From positions 224,711 through 288,710 of the forward strand of contig BCLD01000016.1 of NCBI GenBank assembly GCA_001600875.1: DNA of 64,000 bases, written 5' to 3'. Under the pieces are notes generated by a model. It ran no database searches, was not told the origin of the DNA, and worked only from the letters and a program-made list of their open reading frames with translations. Origin of the DNA: Solicoccozyma terricola (Eukaryota; Basidiomycota; Tremellomycetes; Filobasidiales; Piskurozymaceae). This document shows positions 9,601 to 22,382 of the stretch, one piece after another (positions within the stretch are counted from its first letter, which is position 1; each line of letters opens with the position of its first letter). A program made the position numbers and the translations under genes.

Positions 9601-12600
9601 ACAGTATACGCACCTCGAAGAGCACCAACGGCCCACAGAACATCCTGTACGTGGCCAAGAAAGTCGCTCGGTACTCTGCAATTGACAAGGAGAACTTTCG
9701 CCCAACTCCAGCCAGTGGCGACAGTCCATTGTCATCAGCTGCACCACCCGTTACCTCGAATCCACAGATGAGAATGTCTACGAGTCTGTCAAGTGATCCG
9801 GCCGTGACGGTTATGCCGAGAGGAGCCAAGTCGATGGTACTACCTACGCTGTCACGTTTTGAAGTCGTAGATGTCCGCTTCGTAATATCATCTACATTCA
9901 ACGAATGATCGAGATGCCAGCTTTCTCGGCGCGAAGTCCCGGGCTCGAACATGCTGTTGGGTCGAGACGTGAATGCTGAGCGTGGAGCTGACGTTTCCAT
10001 TCGCAGAACCAGCTCATTGCCAGCGATTTCCATCGCAGGCGATAGTCCGCGTGTTTCAGTGCCTCGCAAACAATCCACCAATGCGGTGCTATACCTGGCA
10101 GCCGCGTTGCGGCCAGGAAGTAAAGTCACATTCCCCTGTCCATCGCTAACGCTGGTTCGCCGGCTGAGAGGGAGGGAATTTCTCCGACTCATGCCCGAGA
10201 AACCACGTTGCATGGGAGGCACCTTGTCCGTTGACGGGTCTCGCAGGTGGACAAAGGGGACAGCCTCGACAAAGGCGAGCGGGTTTGAGAGGTCGGGGTT
10301 GTGGGACACCAATGTCCGAACGGTGGCTGAATTCGATCTCGCCGGCTGGATTGAAAGAGACAGCGCTTGTTGAGCGGCGGTTCTGCGATGCAATGATGTT
10401 AGTTGTGGTGTTCTGCGCAGGTGGCACTCAAACTCACGAAATCTGTGCAAACAGTCGAGACTCGCTCCAGAGAATGGCAAGGAGCGCCGGGTCATGGGCG
10501 ACTTCGACGACAGGTGACCTCGTCATCAACTCCGCCGCCGGCTCGACGATACCCCTCAGCGACCACCAAGGTTCAAGAATCGCAGTTATGGTCCGGGCTG
10601 CACTTCCCGGGGGCGTGGGCGGGAGCAAAGCAGACGATTTGATCGTCTCCACAAGGCTACCAAAGTACGGGGTTGCGTTCGCAAAGAGAGCAAACGGAAA
10701 CAATCTCACCTGACCATCCTTGACTTTGCGCAAAGACGTCACGATGTGAGCTAGGGAATCGAACTCTTCCTTGTCGTCTGGGGAGAGTAACGACCAGGCG
10801 CCGGAGAGGCGCATGATTGCTGGGCATCCAAGGGCGAGAGCAATGGCCACGACAGCTGGAGTGTCACCAATCGTCCTGCTCTTTCCGGCGACACTGATCC
10901 AAAAGGCGATGCGCGAGCTCACCACCTTGTGATCTGGCGTCGACGCTGACCTGATTGCTTTGGACGGACTGCCCTGCGTTTCACGCTGTAGGACGTGGCT
11001 GATGACGGTGCGAGCGAAGAAATCCATGTCCTGGTGACCAAAGGCCAATGCGCGAAGTAGAGCATCGTTGTCTTCCGTGACAACACCCAGAATGCTGTCG
11101 CAAACCACCCGCTGGAAGCCCCAACAAAGACGCCTAGCCGCCTGTGCATGGAAGACGTAGAGTGTGTACGCCAGAATGTCCGGTTGCGTTTTCGCAATGG
11201 CCTGGCTGAGAGTTGTGGCTGAACGCCAGGTCGAAGAGCTCGCATGCTGCCGTTCAATGGAGTAGCGAAGGGAATCGATTTGTTGCCGGACAGAGTCCGC
11301 GTTCAGATGCTGCAACAAGCTGGTGAGGCATTCTTCGCACTTGACACTCGTCTGCCTATCAGCCGAGTCCGACTTGCAATCCACCACATACCCGTCGGTG
11401 ATCGCTTGGAGGATAATATTCACTCGATGTCGCAGTCGATCGAGAGCTCCATCGAGAGCGGCCACAGCCAATTCGATATATATCCGCAGTTGGTGGAAGA
11501 ATCTGTCGGCCGTCCCCACGGAGGGATATGCCATCAAAACAATGTTTACAAAAGCCCGATAATCGTCGTCCTCGGCGCTGACCGCGGGCAGGCCTTCCGG
11601 GGTGGCGATGAGGGGGTACCGCTGCGTGGTGAAAATCATCTCGTGTACTAGGGCTTCTAGGGTACCTCCCTTGACGATATCCCGAAGCGAGGAGGACGTG
11701 GAATCCTGATGCACAATCAGCTCGTGGTGCTTGCCGGTGTTGAGATACGCTCGTCGAGCACGTCCTTGGCTTGGCGTTGCGGCGGGAATGACCTGGGTCG
11801 ATTGTCCGGATGGCAATTCCGGCTGTGTGCGCGGACCAGAGTGTCAGTACGGCAAGTCTAAAGCATGCAATTTCGGAAAAAGCACCCACTGCAACGATTT
11901 CCACTGGAAACAGGGTTTCAATCGCATGCTTTCGATCGGTCGGCGGTTTGTAAAGATACAGCTTGTTGCCCTTGAGGACGGCCTTGTACGGCTTCCAACC
12001 ACGATGCAAGTCGATATTTTTCGACAGACTAAAGTAATCCGGCTGATTACGACCACCTGGCGATGGTGCATGCCTGCTAGGACGTCCGAGAGTCGTGGTA
12101 TGCCGGAGAATAAATCCCGAACGATGAATGATCTGCGACGTGCGCTTGCTTTTGGTTGGGGAACTGGCAGGTGACGCAGATGATCCGGTTGAATCCGCAA
12201 CACGAGGGGACGTCGGAGCTGCGACTGGCAGTCGATTTGCCAGCCTAGCAAGGGAGGCAGCCGAAGATGATGTCTGGAGCGTCGAGCTTCCTCCAGTCGT
12301 TCGCAGAACATTCGGACCCTCGCTCCCTTTCCTTTCCCTGACGGGTGTTTTTGAGCCTCCCAACGCCATATTCAGCAGACTATACGAGTATGTACGCTGA
12401 TGACCTCCATGTCGACCCATCTCTTCTACATTCTCTCCGTCGCCGCGTTTTGTTTGTGCCACAGGCTTACTCTGCGTCTCTTTGGGCAAAGCGTTTACCG
12501 ACATCGACGTCGACAGTTGACTTCCCGATTGTCCATTGAGGCCCTGCATGTGAATAGGACGAGGTCGAGAATCGGGTGAGCTGAGTGATTCCAAAGGTCG

Positions 12601-13893
12601 GATGGAGGACGATCGAGCGTCTAGTGCACCGATAGAGAGGAACGACGTGTCGACTGTGGCTGGAGTCGATGCTTTACCTGGTCCTCGTAGGAGGTTGAGA
12701 CGGTTTCCATCTGATCGAGTATCATCCGATTGCATCACTCCATTTAACAAAGTCGATCCGCTGAGAGAATTAGTCTTCCTTCGGATACCCTGCCGCTTGA
12801 ACGGTTCATCGGTGCTTGGTCGACGACTGTCAGTAGGAAATGGAACAGAAAACAATTCCACTGCCTGCGGTTGCACCTCTTGCAACTGACGTCGAGGTGT
12901 TGTTGTCACTTCTGCCGCCTGACGTTGAGTGACCAAAGTTGCGTGAAAGCTGGTAGATGCGGGTGTGTACGGTGACTCGAGATTGATACAACTTCCATCC
13001 GTGGACGAGTTCAAGCTACCAGTATCGATAGATGGCGGCATCGGATAGTCATTAACCCTCGATTTCGATTTATTGATACCGAGTATACGTGAAAAGTCAT
13101 CTACGCTTCTACTCCATGGTTTTTTGGACATGCCGGAGAGGCCTGATCTGCCATCGATAGAGGGTCGTGGGAGGATGTCTTGATCCGGTGTCACTGGTGC
13201 GGAGTAGGCCGATGCGTAAATGTCGTGAATAGGTGGACTTGGAAGCGGTGGAGCGATGACCACCAGTTCCTGAGTGTCCAACGCCGTCACCGTCGATCTC
13301 CTGCCGAACAATCGCGATCCAGACTGTTTGATCGCTCCTCCGCCATTATAACCACTCAACAACTGAGCAGATCCGGATTTTCTCAGTTGTGGAATTGGAG
13401 GTGGACCCATATCCCCCGGCGGGGGTCGAGTTGAATCCCTCGACTTGCGACCAAGGTATCCGGATTCTTTCACCTGAGGGAGGGTATCGGACGGTGTCGT
13501 TGATGACTTGCTGTTGCTGTTGCTGCTGCCACTGCCACTGCCACTGCCACTGCCACGAAGCCATCTTCGCCAATTGGAGCTGGACGAGGAGGGTACGAGT
13601 AGGTGCGGTGACGATGTTTGATCACGATTAGGAGCGAGCGATGTACGTGAGGATACGGGGTGAATGTTTGAAAAGGAATGTGGAGCGGTGTCGATGGTGA
13701 TGGTGGGTGAGGTGGAGAGGGTGGTTGGTTCTGATAGAGGAGATTTGGACGACTTGTTTTGACGGCCGCGAAGCATGATGGTGAGGCCCCCGGGGGGAGG
13801 GGGGGGGGAAGCTGAATGGGTGCTTGTGTGCAGACTGTTCAGAACGGTCGAGTTGTGAGAGAGGTTAGGGATTAGCTTGGTCCACGTTGACAT
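6688..13893 (-). CDS. BEM2: Bem2-type Rho GTPase-activating protein (PH, RasGEF-like, RhoGAP)
   Basis: Start ATG at 13893 (MSTWTKLIPNLSHNS); stop TAG at 6688-6690; about 2,200 residues. Order: a long Ser-rich disordered N-terminus with an SGSGSG tract; a PH-like segment (SGFILRHTTT, GWKPYKAVLKGNKLYLY); an Lte1/RasGEF-N-like module (GGTLEALVHEMIF); a second RasGEF-N (AGSLDRLVDILICG, EYRATFLATYRMFCG); a RasGEF-like core (ISIQNAFKAFMICRQWLEL); a second PH-like segment; and a C-terminal RhoGAP (VFRVDLTELITRESEEG, FFRLLPEPLLP, MCFAPNLLRPP). Introns placed: 11823-11889, 10383-10437, 9555-9613, 7624-7678, more within RhoGAP. The last exon (LLITEFHWLFSEE) is reached only by splicing at about 6870/6820. 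By homology it switches off Rho1/Cdc42-class GTPases at polarity sites and the cell wall. The RasGEF-like region probably does not exchange nucleotide; that is inference. Confidence 0.88.
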
Positions 13894-15145
13894 CTTGTAC
13901 ACCACCGCCGCCGCCGCCGCCGCCGTACGGTCTCCTTGTGAACTCGTACCGCTCTTCCGTCGATCGCTAGACCACCCTTTGATATCGCGATCACGAGTCA
14001 CACTCACCCAAAACGTCCAACTGCGAATTGAAACGATCACCTCGTTGGCTCGATGATCCGGCGTCTCATTTGTAAAGTGTTAGGGATGACGAGGGATGTT
14101 TGCTGTGCGTGGGCGTGTTGAAAGGTCCTTCCACTGTCCTTTTTCGTTTGTTCTCTTTCCGCCTTGGCTCGATGCGATGGACTGGGCGGTTTTGCTTGGT
14201 TTTGTTTTGTTTAGATGTACTGCCTTTGACTAAGAGGGAGGTGTGTGTGATGGCATGTGTGTGGGAGATGGTGCAGCTTGACCCCGATGGAATGGACGAA
14301 TGGACGGAATGGACGTTGACGTTTGTGTTTATGCGCTCGCGTCTCGACGTGTTTGACCGCGTTTTTGTTGTTGATTCGAGTGCTCGCTCGACTCGACCTC
14401 GTCTGACAGTTGGTCGTCAGATGGTTGATATCTTGATGCGTCGAGACTCGGTCTAGCTCGAGGTACATGCATGTAGATGTGTGTGTGTGTGTGTTCTGCT
14501 CAACTCACCCACAGTCCAAGGTGCCTGCCTCCTCGGCACGCGAAACAACAAAGGCAAGGAAGACAAAAGTGTTCCGACTCGGTCACGGATGGGTTGTAAC
14601 CACGTATACCAACATGGACATACTCGGTCTACAGGAAAAACAAATCGACAATATTGTCCACCCCAGCCCGTCCACCGTCGGAACGTGAGCACCGTGAAAG
14701 CAATTGCAGTTGGGATCAACTTGATGTACTCTGCTCTTCATGCCGCATGCATGTCCTTGACGGCTCGCACAGAAAGAGGTGAACATGGCTTTGAATGCAG
14801 GCTAAATCCACATTCGTAATCGGGAAACAGGCAGGCGTGGTGGGCGACAGAGACGTGAAACCGTGAAACTGACAGAGCTCGCACACCATCGAAGCCCGTG
14901 CTGGATCCATTCCATGTATAGCGACACAAGGCCCCCCCCCCCCCCGCCCCCGGGGCTTGGAATGTCGTCCGCGGGTCCCCGATGATTCCTAATGCATTTT
15001 GTAACATCGAGGTACATATACAGCCTCCTATACTCACGTTCCCGGATTCTTCTGCGATTCGCTCTTCTTGTAGCTGCGGTGGCGTGCGAAGAAGCAAGTC
15101 AGCTATACGTAATTATAGACATCCCCCCCCCCCCGGGGCTGGTAC
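13894..15145. other. Intergenic region upstream of the RhoGAP and downstream of the aminotransferase
   Basis: No gene is supportable. A (GCC)n run at about 13904-13923 sits just upstream of the RhoGAP start. A (TG)n tract lies at 14478-14493 and a run of 14 C at 14932-14945. The RhoGAP promoter must lie in the first few hundred bases. Confidence 0.5.
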
Positions 15146-17565
15146 TTACTCTTGACCAAGGAGATGCCTCGAGTGGGAATGTTTCGCGAGGACCCTCTCG
15201 ATAGCGTCGAGACCTAGGTGTGGTGTGTTAAAAGATAAACCTCGAGATACGAGCCACGAGCTACGAGCTATCGCGCTAATACGGTTCAAGACGTTGGCCA
15301 TACCACTCACCTTTATCGAGTGTTTCCATTGGTGGTCCGAAAGACAGTCGGACAAAGTGGTCTGTTGGGACAAGGAGAAAAAAAAAAGGTCAGCGGGGTT
15401 GAAAAACCCAGGTGGAGAAAATGTTCGCGGACACGACGTACGACATGGAGAATGGAAGAGATCACGCTGTGGGGAAAACGGGGGGTTCATAATCCAACGG
15501 ACGACCCCGTCATCGACTGCACTCACACGCTTGGATGGGTTGATGTCACTGCGGTGACAACGAAAAGGTCACAAAGTCAGTAAACCACCCCCCCCCCCCC
15601 CCCCNNNNNNNNNNNNNNNNNNNNNNNNNNNNNNNNNNNNNNNNNNNNNNNNNNNNNNNNNNNNNNNNNNNNNNNNNNNNNNNNNNNNNNNNNNNNNNNN
15701 NNNNNNNNNNNNNNNNNNNNNNNNNNNNNNNNNNNNNNNNNNNNNNNNNNNNNNNNNNNNNNNNNNNNNNNNNNNNNNNNNNNNNNNNNNNNNNNNNNNN
15801 NNNNNNNNNNNNNNNNNNNNNNNNNNNNNNNNNNNNNNNNNNNNNNNNNNNNNNNNNNNNNNNNNNNNNNNNNNNNNNNNNNNNNNNNNNNNNNNNNNNN
15901 NNNNNNNNNNNNNNNNNNNNNNNNNNNNNNNNNNNNNNNNNNNNNCATTCGGATTGTTCTCCACCCACGTGAGTAAGGGGGGAGTGGGGGAGGGAGGGGG
16001 GGGGGGGGGGGGGGTTCAGCCACATCTCAGGACCCTTCAACGGCCCGCGCCACCCACCTCCAGCCCTTGGTCAAGCCGTTGATCAAGATTACCGGATCTT
16101 CGTTGACATCCTCGACGTATCTTGCAGCACTCAAACTGGTGCCGAGATCGGCTGGGTCATCCGGGTATTGATACCAACTAGAAGACAAAATGGTTAGAGT
16201 CGGATAGGCCTGCGCAACTCGCCCGACCTTTCACCTGTAAAACTCGTCAAGGATGATGGTAGCCTTGTCTTTGGACAAACGGACAAGATCGCGTAGATCG
16301 TCGCCCTCGATGCTTTGACCGGTTGGGTTTCTCGCTGGGTGAAGGTGCGTCAAGATCTGCCCCACCCCCTGCCCCCCTCCCCACCCCCCTCTCTCCACTC
16401 ACGATTCGAAGCAATGATCACTCCCAAAGACAAGTTCTTGATCTCGCGTCTCATCTGATCAATATTCAATTTGTACTTGTCCTCGGCGCTGAGAGCGGTG
16501 GGGATGGGTACGAGGTTCTTGAAGCAAGAAAGCACTTCGCTGTAGGTTGTATATCTGGCAGGCGAGGGGATCAGTGAAAAATGACTACCATTGTGCCATA
16601 TCTCGAGGACTAACTCGGGAATTTGATAGCCCTAATGTCCCATTTTCTAGTCAGCTTCGGAACACCCCTCCACCACAGCATCCCACCACCCACGCAGAAC
16701 ACTTCTCCAATGACAGCAGCCAATCTAGCCATCCCTGCTCTTCCACCTGGAGTCTAAATCCATACACATCAGTCACCTCTCCGCGACAATGACTTTCGCT
16801 GGCAACTCACAATGCAAACATTCTCATACGTGTATTGACTCTTCATTCCCTGTCTATACTCTTTGTTATAGAGGTTCGCCACGGCCTGTCTGAGTTCCTT
16901 GACACCCGTGGTCGGAGCATACTCGTTAACGGCGTTGCCATATGCGGTCAAGTCAATGTTGGTGATTCTTGGTGGTCCACCGGGGAGATTACCTGTTTCA
17001 GGAGCACCTTGCCCGAGGTTGGCCCATTCTGTATGCGGGGTGGTTGGCGCAAGTGATTGAATACCCAAGCGATGGAGCAAGGAGGGGTCCTCACCAGGAT
17101 CACCGACGGTGAAACCGTTGGCTGAATGTCGTCCAATGAACAAGGGTATCAGCAGTGAGATCGGCGTCGATCATAATCCACCCAACAAACCTTGCGCCCT
17201 GTCAGTGCAGTAGATCACACCAGTTGCACCGGGATGAACCTATGCCATCGAGCCTACTGAACGATCCCTCGCAATGAATAATTGCAAACGACTCACGATT
17301 CCAGGCAGTTTCTCCTCGTCCTGCCTCCTGTTCTGTAATACGCGACCCGTCAGGTACTATTCCAGAATACGCTCGGGCAACCTACGTTGTTACCGACATA
17401 CGCTCGAAGAATCTGTCAGGTCTTGTCAATGTTCCTCGTTCCTGGACTTTTGCAACTCGTATCCCTCACCTGATGAGCTTCAGAGTTCAGTTCACTGGTC
17501 ACGATACTCGTTGCTCCGACTGCCGAAGCTGCGGCGCTGACGACATTGTCAAGAATGGTGGTCAT
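15146..17565 (-). CDS. PLP-dependent class I/II aminotransferase, interrupted by an assembly gap
   Basis: Start ATG 17565 (MTTILDNVVSAAAS); stop TAA 15146-15148. Many small exons join to give VHPGATGVIYCTDRA, then LGQGAPETGNLPGG and AVNEYAPTTGVKELRQAVA, the substrate-side entry of fold-type I transaminases. Further on are ASNPRNPTGQS (NPxNPTG motif), ILDEFYSWY (Asp and Tyr contacts to the cofactor) and ILINGLTKGWR, whose Lys should form the Schiff base with PLP. The C-terminal exons give HFVRLSFGPPMETLDKG and RHLLGQE. The region between GLTKGWR and the DINPSK exon falls in a run of 341 N, so part of the C-terminal domain is unread. The exact amino-acid substrate cannot be deduced; the family includes kynurenine/aromatic and alanine-type enzymes. 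Confidence 0.85.
15605..15945. other. Assembly gap of 341 N
   Basis: A run of N preceded directly by 17 C (15588-15604). A run of 19 G lies about 50 bp beyond its other side (15996-16014). It lies inside the aminotransferase gene, in or near introns. Confidence 0.95.
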
Positions 17566-17778
17566 GATGGTGGTGTCAACTCTGCAACCTCCAACATGAA
17601 TCTCTGAAACGATATTGGCGTCATGTCTACTTATAACATTTTGCAGCCGCCGGTTACTACCCCCCGGATATAAAATACAGATCCAAACCAAGACGTCTAC
17701 TTGAATCAGCGTAGTGGCTCTGCAGTAAGCAGATCTGGGAGGAGGGGCGTCGTCGTCGTCGTCGGCATACAATCCCAT

Positions 17779-20700
17779 CTACTCCTTGGACACGCACTCA
17801 CCATTGGCCAACTCCTTCTCCTTGCCTTCAATCCCCTTCTCATCGGTATCATTCGCCTTCAAAAACGCTTCCACCTCATCCATCACCCCTTCATCGTCCT
17901 CTGCTCCATCATCCTCACCGTCCGAGTCCCCAATCGCATCGATGGCGAAATTGGGTCGATGCATGACAGCCTCTTGAGCGGCACGCAACTTGTCTTGATC
18001 TTCTCGAACTTGACGCTCGGAAGCGGTCAAGGAATCCATCGAGGCGACAGAGGTAGTCGAAGGACTCCTCACTCGCTGCTGCTCCTTTTGCGCGGGCGTC
18101 AACAACGACTCCCTCGTCTTGACCTCGGTCTGCTGAGCGACATCTGATTTGCCAATCGATGGCATTCTCCATTCAGTGTGTCGACCGAGGGCAGAGCCGA
18201 GACCATCGGCAAACTTGTTGAACCGTGACTTGTTCTCGTTGGTCAGCACCATACTCATCAAACCACCAACAAGGGAATCAGGTTGTTTGTGCGTGGTGTG
18301 GTAGTTGTCGGGTGTGGGTTCGAGGCGGAAAGAGTTTGCGAGGTCGGTGTTGAAGAAGGATTCGAGCAGTTCGTCAGCGAGAACGACCATTCGGAAAGTG
18401 GCGAGGTCTGGGAGGGGTTCGATTAGCTTGGGCCTCAAGCCCACCCGTCCTTCTCAAACAACCCACTGAGATACGGCGCATTGTGCGGCCCAGATACCGA
18501 TGTTGCCCTTTCCCTTGTTTCCGGCATGTTGTCGGTGGCAGCGCTGGTTTCTGGAGCGGTGGCATCACCGAAATCATACGCGTTCAAGATGAATTTGGAT
18601 ACGGCTGCGAGGTAGGCATCGCCTGGTTCGTTGCGGAAGATAAACTGGGGGGGGGAAGGAAAAATGGTCTGTCTGCGGCTGAATGAGTGGATCGTGACAA
18701 GGACTCACCAGAAGAGACTCGGACAACTGGATTACCTCGTCTTTGGTGAGGAAGCCGTCTTTGTTGTTATCGTGCTGCGAGAGGACACGTGGTCAGGCCT
18801 TTGGGGATCTTCTGCGCGCACCACATACCAGGTTGAAAAACCACTCTATGGACTCCATCAGACCGGCATACAAAACGGTATCTAGACCCATGACAATGTC
18901 CTGAAGGGAGAGACTACCCTTCTGCGTCGTGTCCCAGGCAAAGAACAATCTGTATCGAAAAGCCGATCAGCCCAGCTGACCTCCAACCGACATTGCGCAA
19001 CCAACCTATCTATCAGCTCGTGCTCGGCGACCTTGCGTTCCTTGCGTTGGATGAATGCATTCGAGGTGATGACCTCCTCTCTTGCCCACGTTGCGACCTC
19101 GCTGAGGAACACCTTGAAGGTTGTGAGGTCCACTCGCGTTTCCAATCGCCCGGCAGCATCCAGCGCACTGCCTGGTACAGGCGTAGGAGCGATGGGTCCG
19201 TTCGGGGGCGTGCCGTTTGGCGAGCCGTTCACTGCGGGACTTGCGCAGACTGCCGCAAAGAACTTGTCGTAGATCATTCCAACCTCCTCTCGCGAGAAAT
19301 GACCCGCCGTCTTGAGGTTTCTGACGGCCGCGCGCTTGGAAAAGCTCTCAATCTCGTCTGCAATGATGGCCCGGAACCGTTTCCGCTCGACATGGATGGT
19401 CTCGTCGGTGATGACGTTGAATTCGCGGAATGCTACGACGAGCAATTCTTGGAAATTGGTGATGGCACGCACTCGAGCATCCGAGTGATTGGGATGTGCC
19501 GAGTCGCCCAGGGTGGCAAAGTAGTCTCTCATTAGGTTGATGAACATGCCATCGTCGGTGATCTCCAGGAGCTCTTCGCCGTTGATTTTGAGCACGGCTG
19601 CAAGGTGTCGTTTCATTAGCGCTTGGAGCACCGCCCAGCATGCACGTAGCCACTCACCCAAACCAATTTGGAACAGCACCTTGACACCCATCGCCAGGAC
19701 GCAATCCACGATACGGAAGGCGAAGATGAGTGGCATCGAGTTGATGTACAAGCTTAAGAACCATCTGCAGAAAAGAGAGGGCGAGGTCGGGATCAGTCGA
19801 GGAGAGCTAAACAGACCCATTAAACTCACGGCAATGACGCCACAGATATCTGCACGTCCACAGCCTGAAGATGTTCGTGGATCATTGGGAGACACCTCGC
19901 GGTGAGAGATTCGAAAACACGTTGGTCGAGGAGTGTGCCTTCCATCGAGGGGCTGTGAGAAAGGGCGGCGTATTGTCAAGCCGAGGGCAATGGCAGGATC
20001 CGATCGAGCCCGCGCCTCACCTGTAGTATCCAGGTAATATCCGGTCACATAACACTTCAAGCAGCCAGAAAGCTTGCTCTTCGGACATGTAGCTGTTGCG
20101 CGGGGAACAGATTGGTCAGCGGCGTCACACCACGACGTTTTTCGAGCGCGCTAACATGAGAAGACTGTGTATGTGGATGTATGATCAGAACGTTTGTCGA
20201 GCGAGGTAGACCAGTCACTTTTCACCCACCCAGCGACCACAATATTCAAAGCTTGACAGTACCTGTGGGGTACAACATGCAAATCTCAGCTTCAAACCCC
20301 GGCACCCTATTCGCAACACACTCACCCCAACTCTGGGTTCCTAAAACTATACGCAACCAACACCCTCCTCAATTTTTCCAACCCTTCATCCGTTTGATAC
20401 GCCTTGTATTCTGGTAGACTCCGATTGAGATCCTTTTCGATTTCGTCGGTGGAGGTCGATGTTTTACCCAGGTTGGATGAGAGGAGTTGTTGGTACGTTT
20501 CACGATTTGCGTATCGGAGGTCTGCGCGGGAAGGGGGGGTGGGGGGGGGGGGTTTCAGAAATGTATGACGGTTGATCGATCACTCGACCTCTCCTCACTA
20601 CCACTCACAAATCGATCCTGACATTGTCTCCCAGAGCTCTCCTCGAAGTCGAGACGGAAGTCCAACTTGTAACAAACGTTGAAACGACGGATATCTCAAT

Positions 20701-22022
20701 ACTGCGAGGCAAGAAAATCCCCTCAATCAGCGCTCCCTAACATCAATGCAAACCACTCTCGATCACACACTCACATGTCAAGTTCCGTCCATGCACTAAC
20801 AGCACCCGAGTCCTCGACATCAGTTCCAAGTCCACAAGGTATCAACCCCCCCCCCCCCCCCCCCCTTCTTCCCAACCCAAACTCACCGATGAAATACTCC
20901 TTCCACAACTTTATCTTACTCCTCTCTCTCAATTTCCTCGCATCCCCAGGATACCCAAACTCTTCCCCCAAACCTCTTTCATATCTCCCCTTCCCTACCC
21001 CACCTGGACCTCTTGCATCTCCTTCTCCCACCTGTTGAACATTGACTGACGTTGATGGAGAGGTGGGAGAGTCAGGCGGTCGAGCAGAGGTGGATCCTAG
21101 ATTGATCAAATCGACCGAACGTCCAGATTGATCTCCTCCACCTCCTCCTCCTGCTGCTGATGATGTGATTGGCGCAGTCAAGAGATATTCAGAATATAAC
21201 GAAGGGACAAAAGGTTTAAGTCTTTTCATTTCTGGGAGTTGGGATTTTAATGCGTCTCGTAGTAGCACCGAGAAGTGTTCAGCGGTTGGTAAGAGACTTG
21301 TTAATTGGAGGATCTGTAATGAGTGTGAGAGATGGGGGAGAGAGCGAGTTGAGCAAGATGTCGGATGAGACAAAGTGGGTGATTGGTGGGGGGGGGGAAG
21401 GGCTTACGATTCGAAGTCCATGCCATGTCTGTAATGATAACGCGAACACTCCGGCGCGTGAATTCAACCTAGCGATACAGCAGCCAGCAGACATCAGCGA
21501 GGGGTTTATCAATTTTTCACTTCCAGAGCGACAATCCCAAAGTCACATACCGTTCAACTCGTCTGATAGTGTATAGTGGAAGACTGAATCGAGCTGATTT
21601 CTTATCGAGTGATATGTATGCCAAGAACGGTGGAAGGAGGGAAAGGCGACCTGACTGTTAATGTAGCAAAATAGAAGGGAACAAATCGACGAAGAAGCGT
21701 TCGTTATGAGTCTGATACAACATCCATCCCTTCTATCTTTACTCACATAAACCTCATCTTTCCCTTCTACACTCAACACCGCATTAACTTCCATCGGCGT
21801 TATCCCACTCAACACCTTTGCTTGATCACTACTTCCCCCCGCTCCTGCTCCTGCTCCCCCTCTTCCAGTCTGTGAATACAACCGAATCAACCCCGTCGAT
21901 CCATCTCCGTTCGTTGTTGATGAAGGGTATAATGCGTCGATAGGTGGGAGGTTGAAGAATGCGCGTGAGAGGTCTTCTTTCGTGGGTTCTTGGTATGTTC
22001 TGAGGTGGAGTGGGAGGGACAT
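17779..22022 (-). CDS. GYP2: TBC-domain Rab GTPase-activating protein with EF-hands (TBC1D9/Gyp2 type)
   Basis: Start ATG 22022 ([14 protein letters not shown]); stop TAG 17779-17781. The TBC domain has both catalytic fingers: [11 protein letters not shown] (IxxDxxR arginine finger) and, across an intron, ELG-YCQALN (YxQ glutamine finger). It continues [16 protein letters not shown]. Behind it lies an EF-hand region ([12 protein letters not shown] and [13 protein letters not shown]), then a conserved region and an acidic, Ser-rich tail. The N-terminal part ([20 protein letters not shown]) precedes a Gly/Ser-rich linker before TBC. The protein should stimulate GTP hydrolysis by a Rab in membrane traffic, with possible calcium sensing. 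At least ten introns are needed. The one around 20846 carries 20 G on the sense strand soon after its 5' splice site, and the one at about 20530-20552 a C run before its 3' splice site. The gene name follows yeast Gyp2/Mdr1 by architecture. Confidence 0.87.
20846..20865. repeat. C20 homopolymer in a RabGAP intron (G on the sense strand)
   Basis: 20 consecutive C on the + strand. In the sense orientation of the minus-strand gene this is a G run about 24 nt inside the intron that begins GTGAGTTTGGG. Confidence 0.85.
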
Positions 22023-22382
22023 GATGGGCGTGTGTAGAAGGAACAAAGGGGATAAACGATTGGGTTTTGATACGAAGATGCGGCTATGTGGTTGCGATCA
22101 TCACTTGTGTCGGTGAATATGGCTACCCAACGACTTGATTATGCTGGCCGCGATCGCACAGACCCAGCTCGCGATCACCCCTATCCGCGGGGATGGAATG
22201 GGACGGACATGGGACGGACATGGGGGCAGTGGAGGTGGGCTATGTCCGTGGTTAGTCACCTCCCGCCACCGCCACCGCCACCGCCACCGGGGTCACGTGT
22301 CACCACTCGGCGCCCAACTGTAAACAACCCCCGTAGTCCCATCCTAATTCAACAATGCTCAAGCCCACCTCATCAATCCACG
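22023..22382. other. Divergent promoter region between the RabGAP and the LRR protein
   Basis: About 360 bp separate two divergent starts. It contains a repeated GGGACGGACATG word (about 22200-22220) and a (CCGCCA)n stretch at 22263-22290. No TATA box stands out. Confidence 0.45.

Noticed and set aside
13511..13556. Possible poly-glutamine gene (CAG/CTG repeat)
   Set aside because: In the BEM2 frame it encodes Ser-Gly repeats. The poly-Gln and poly-Trp/Gln readings are shadow frames of that coding exon.
14738..15097. 119-residue minus-strand frame between BEM2 and the aminotransferase
   Set aside because: It runs through a C14/G14 homopolymer and has no recognisable motif; most likely chance.
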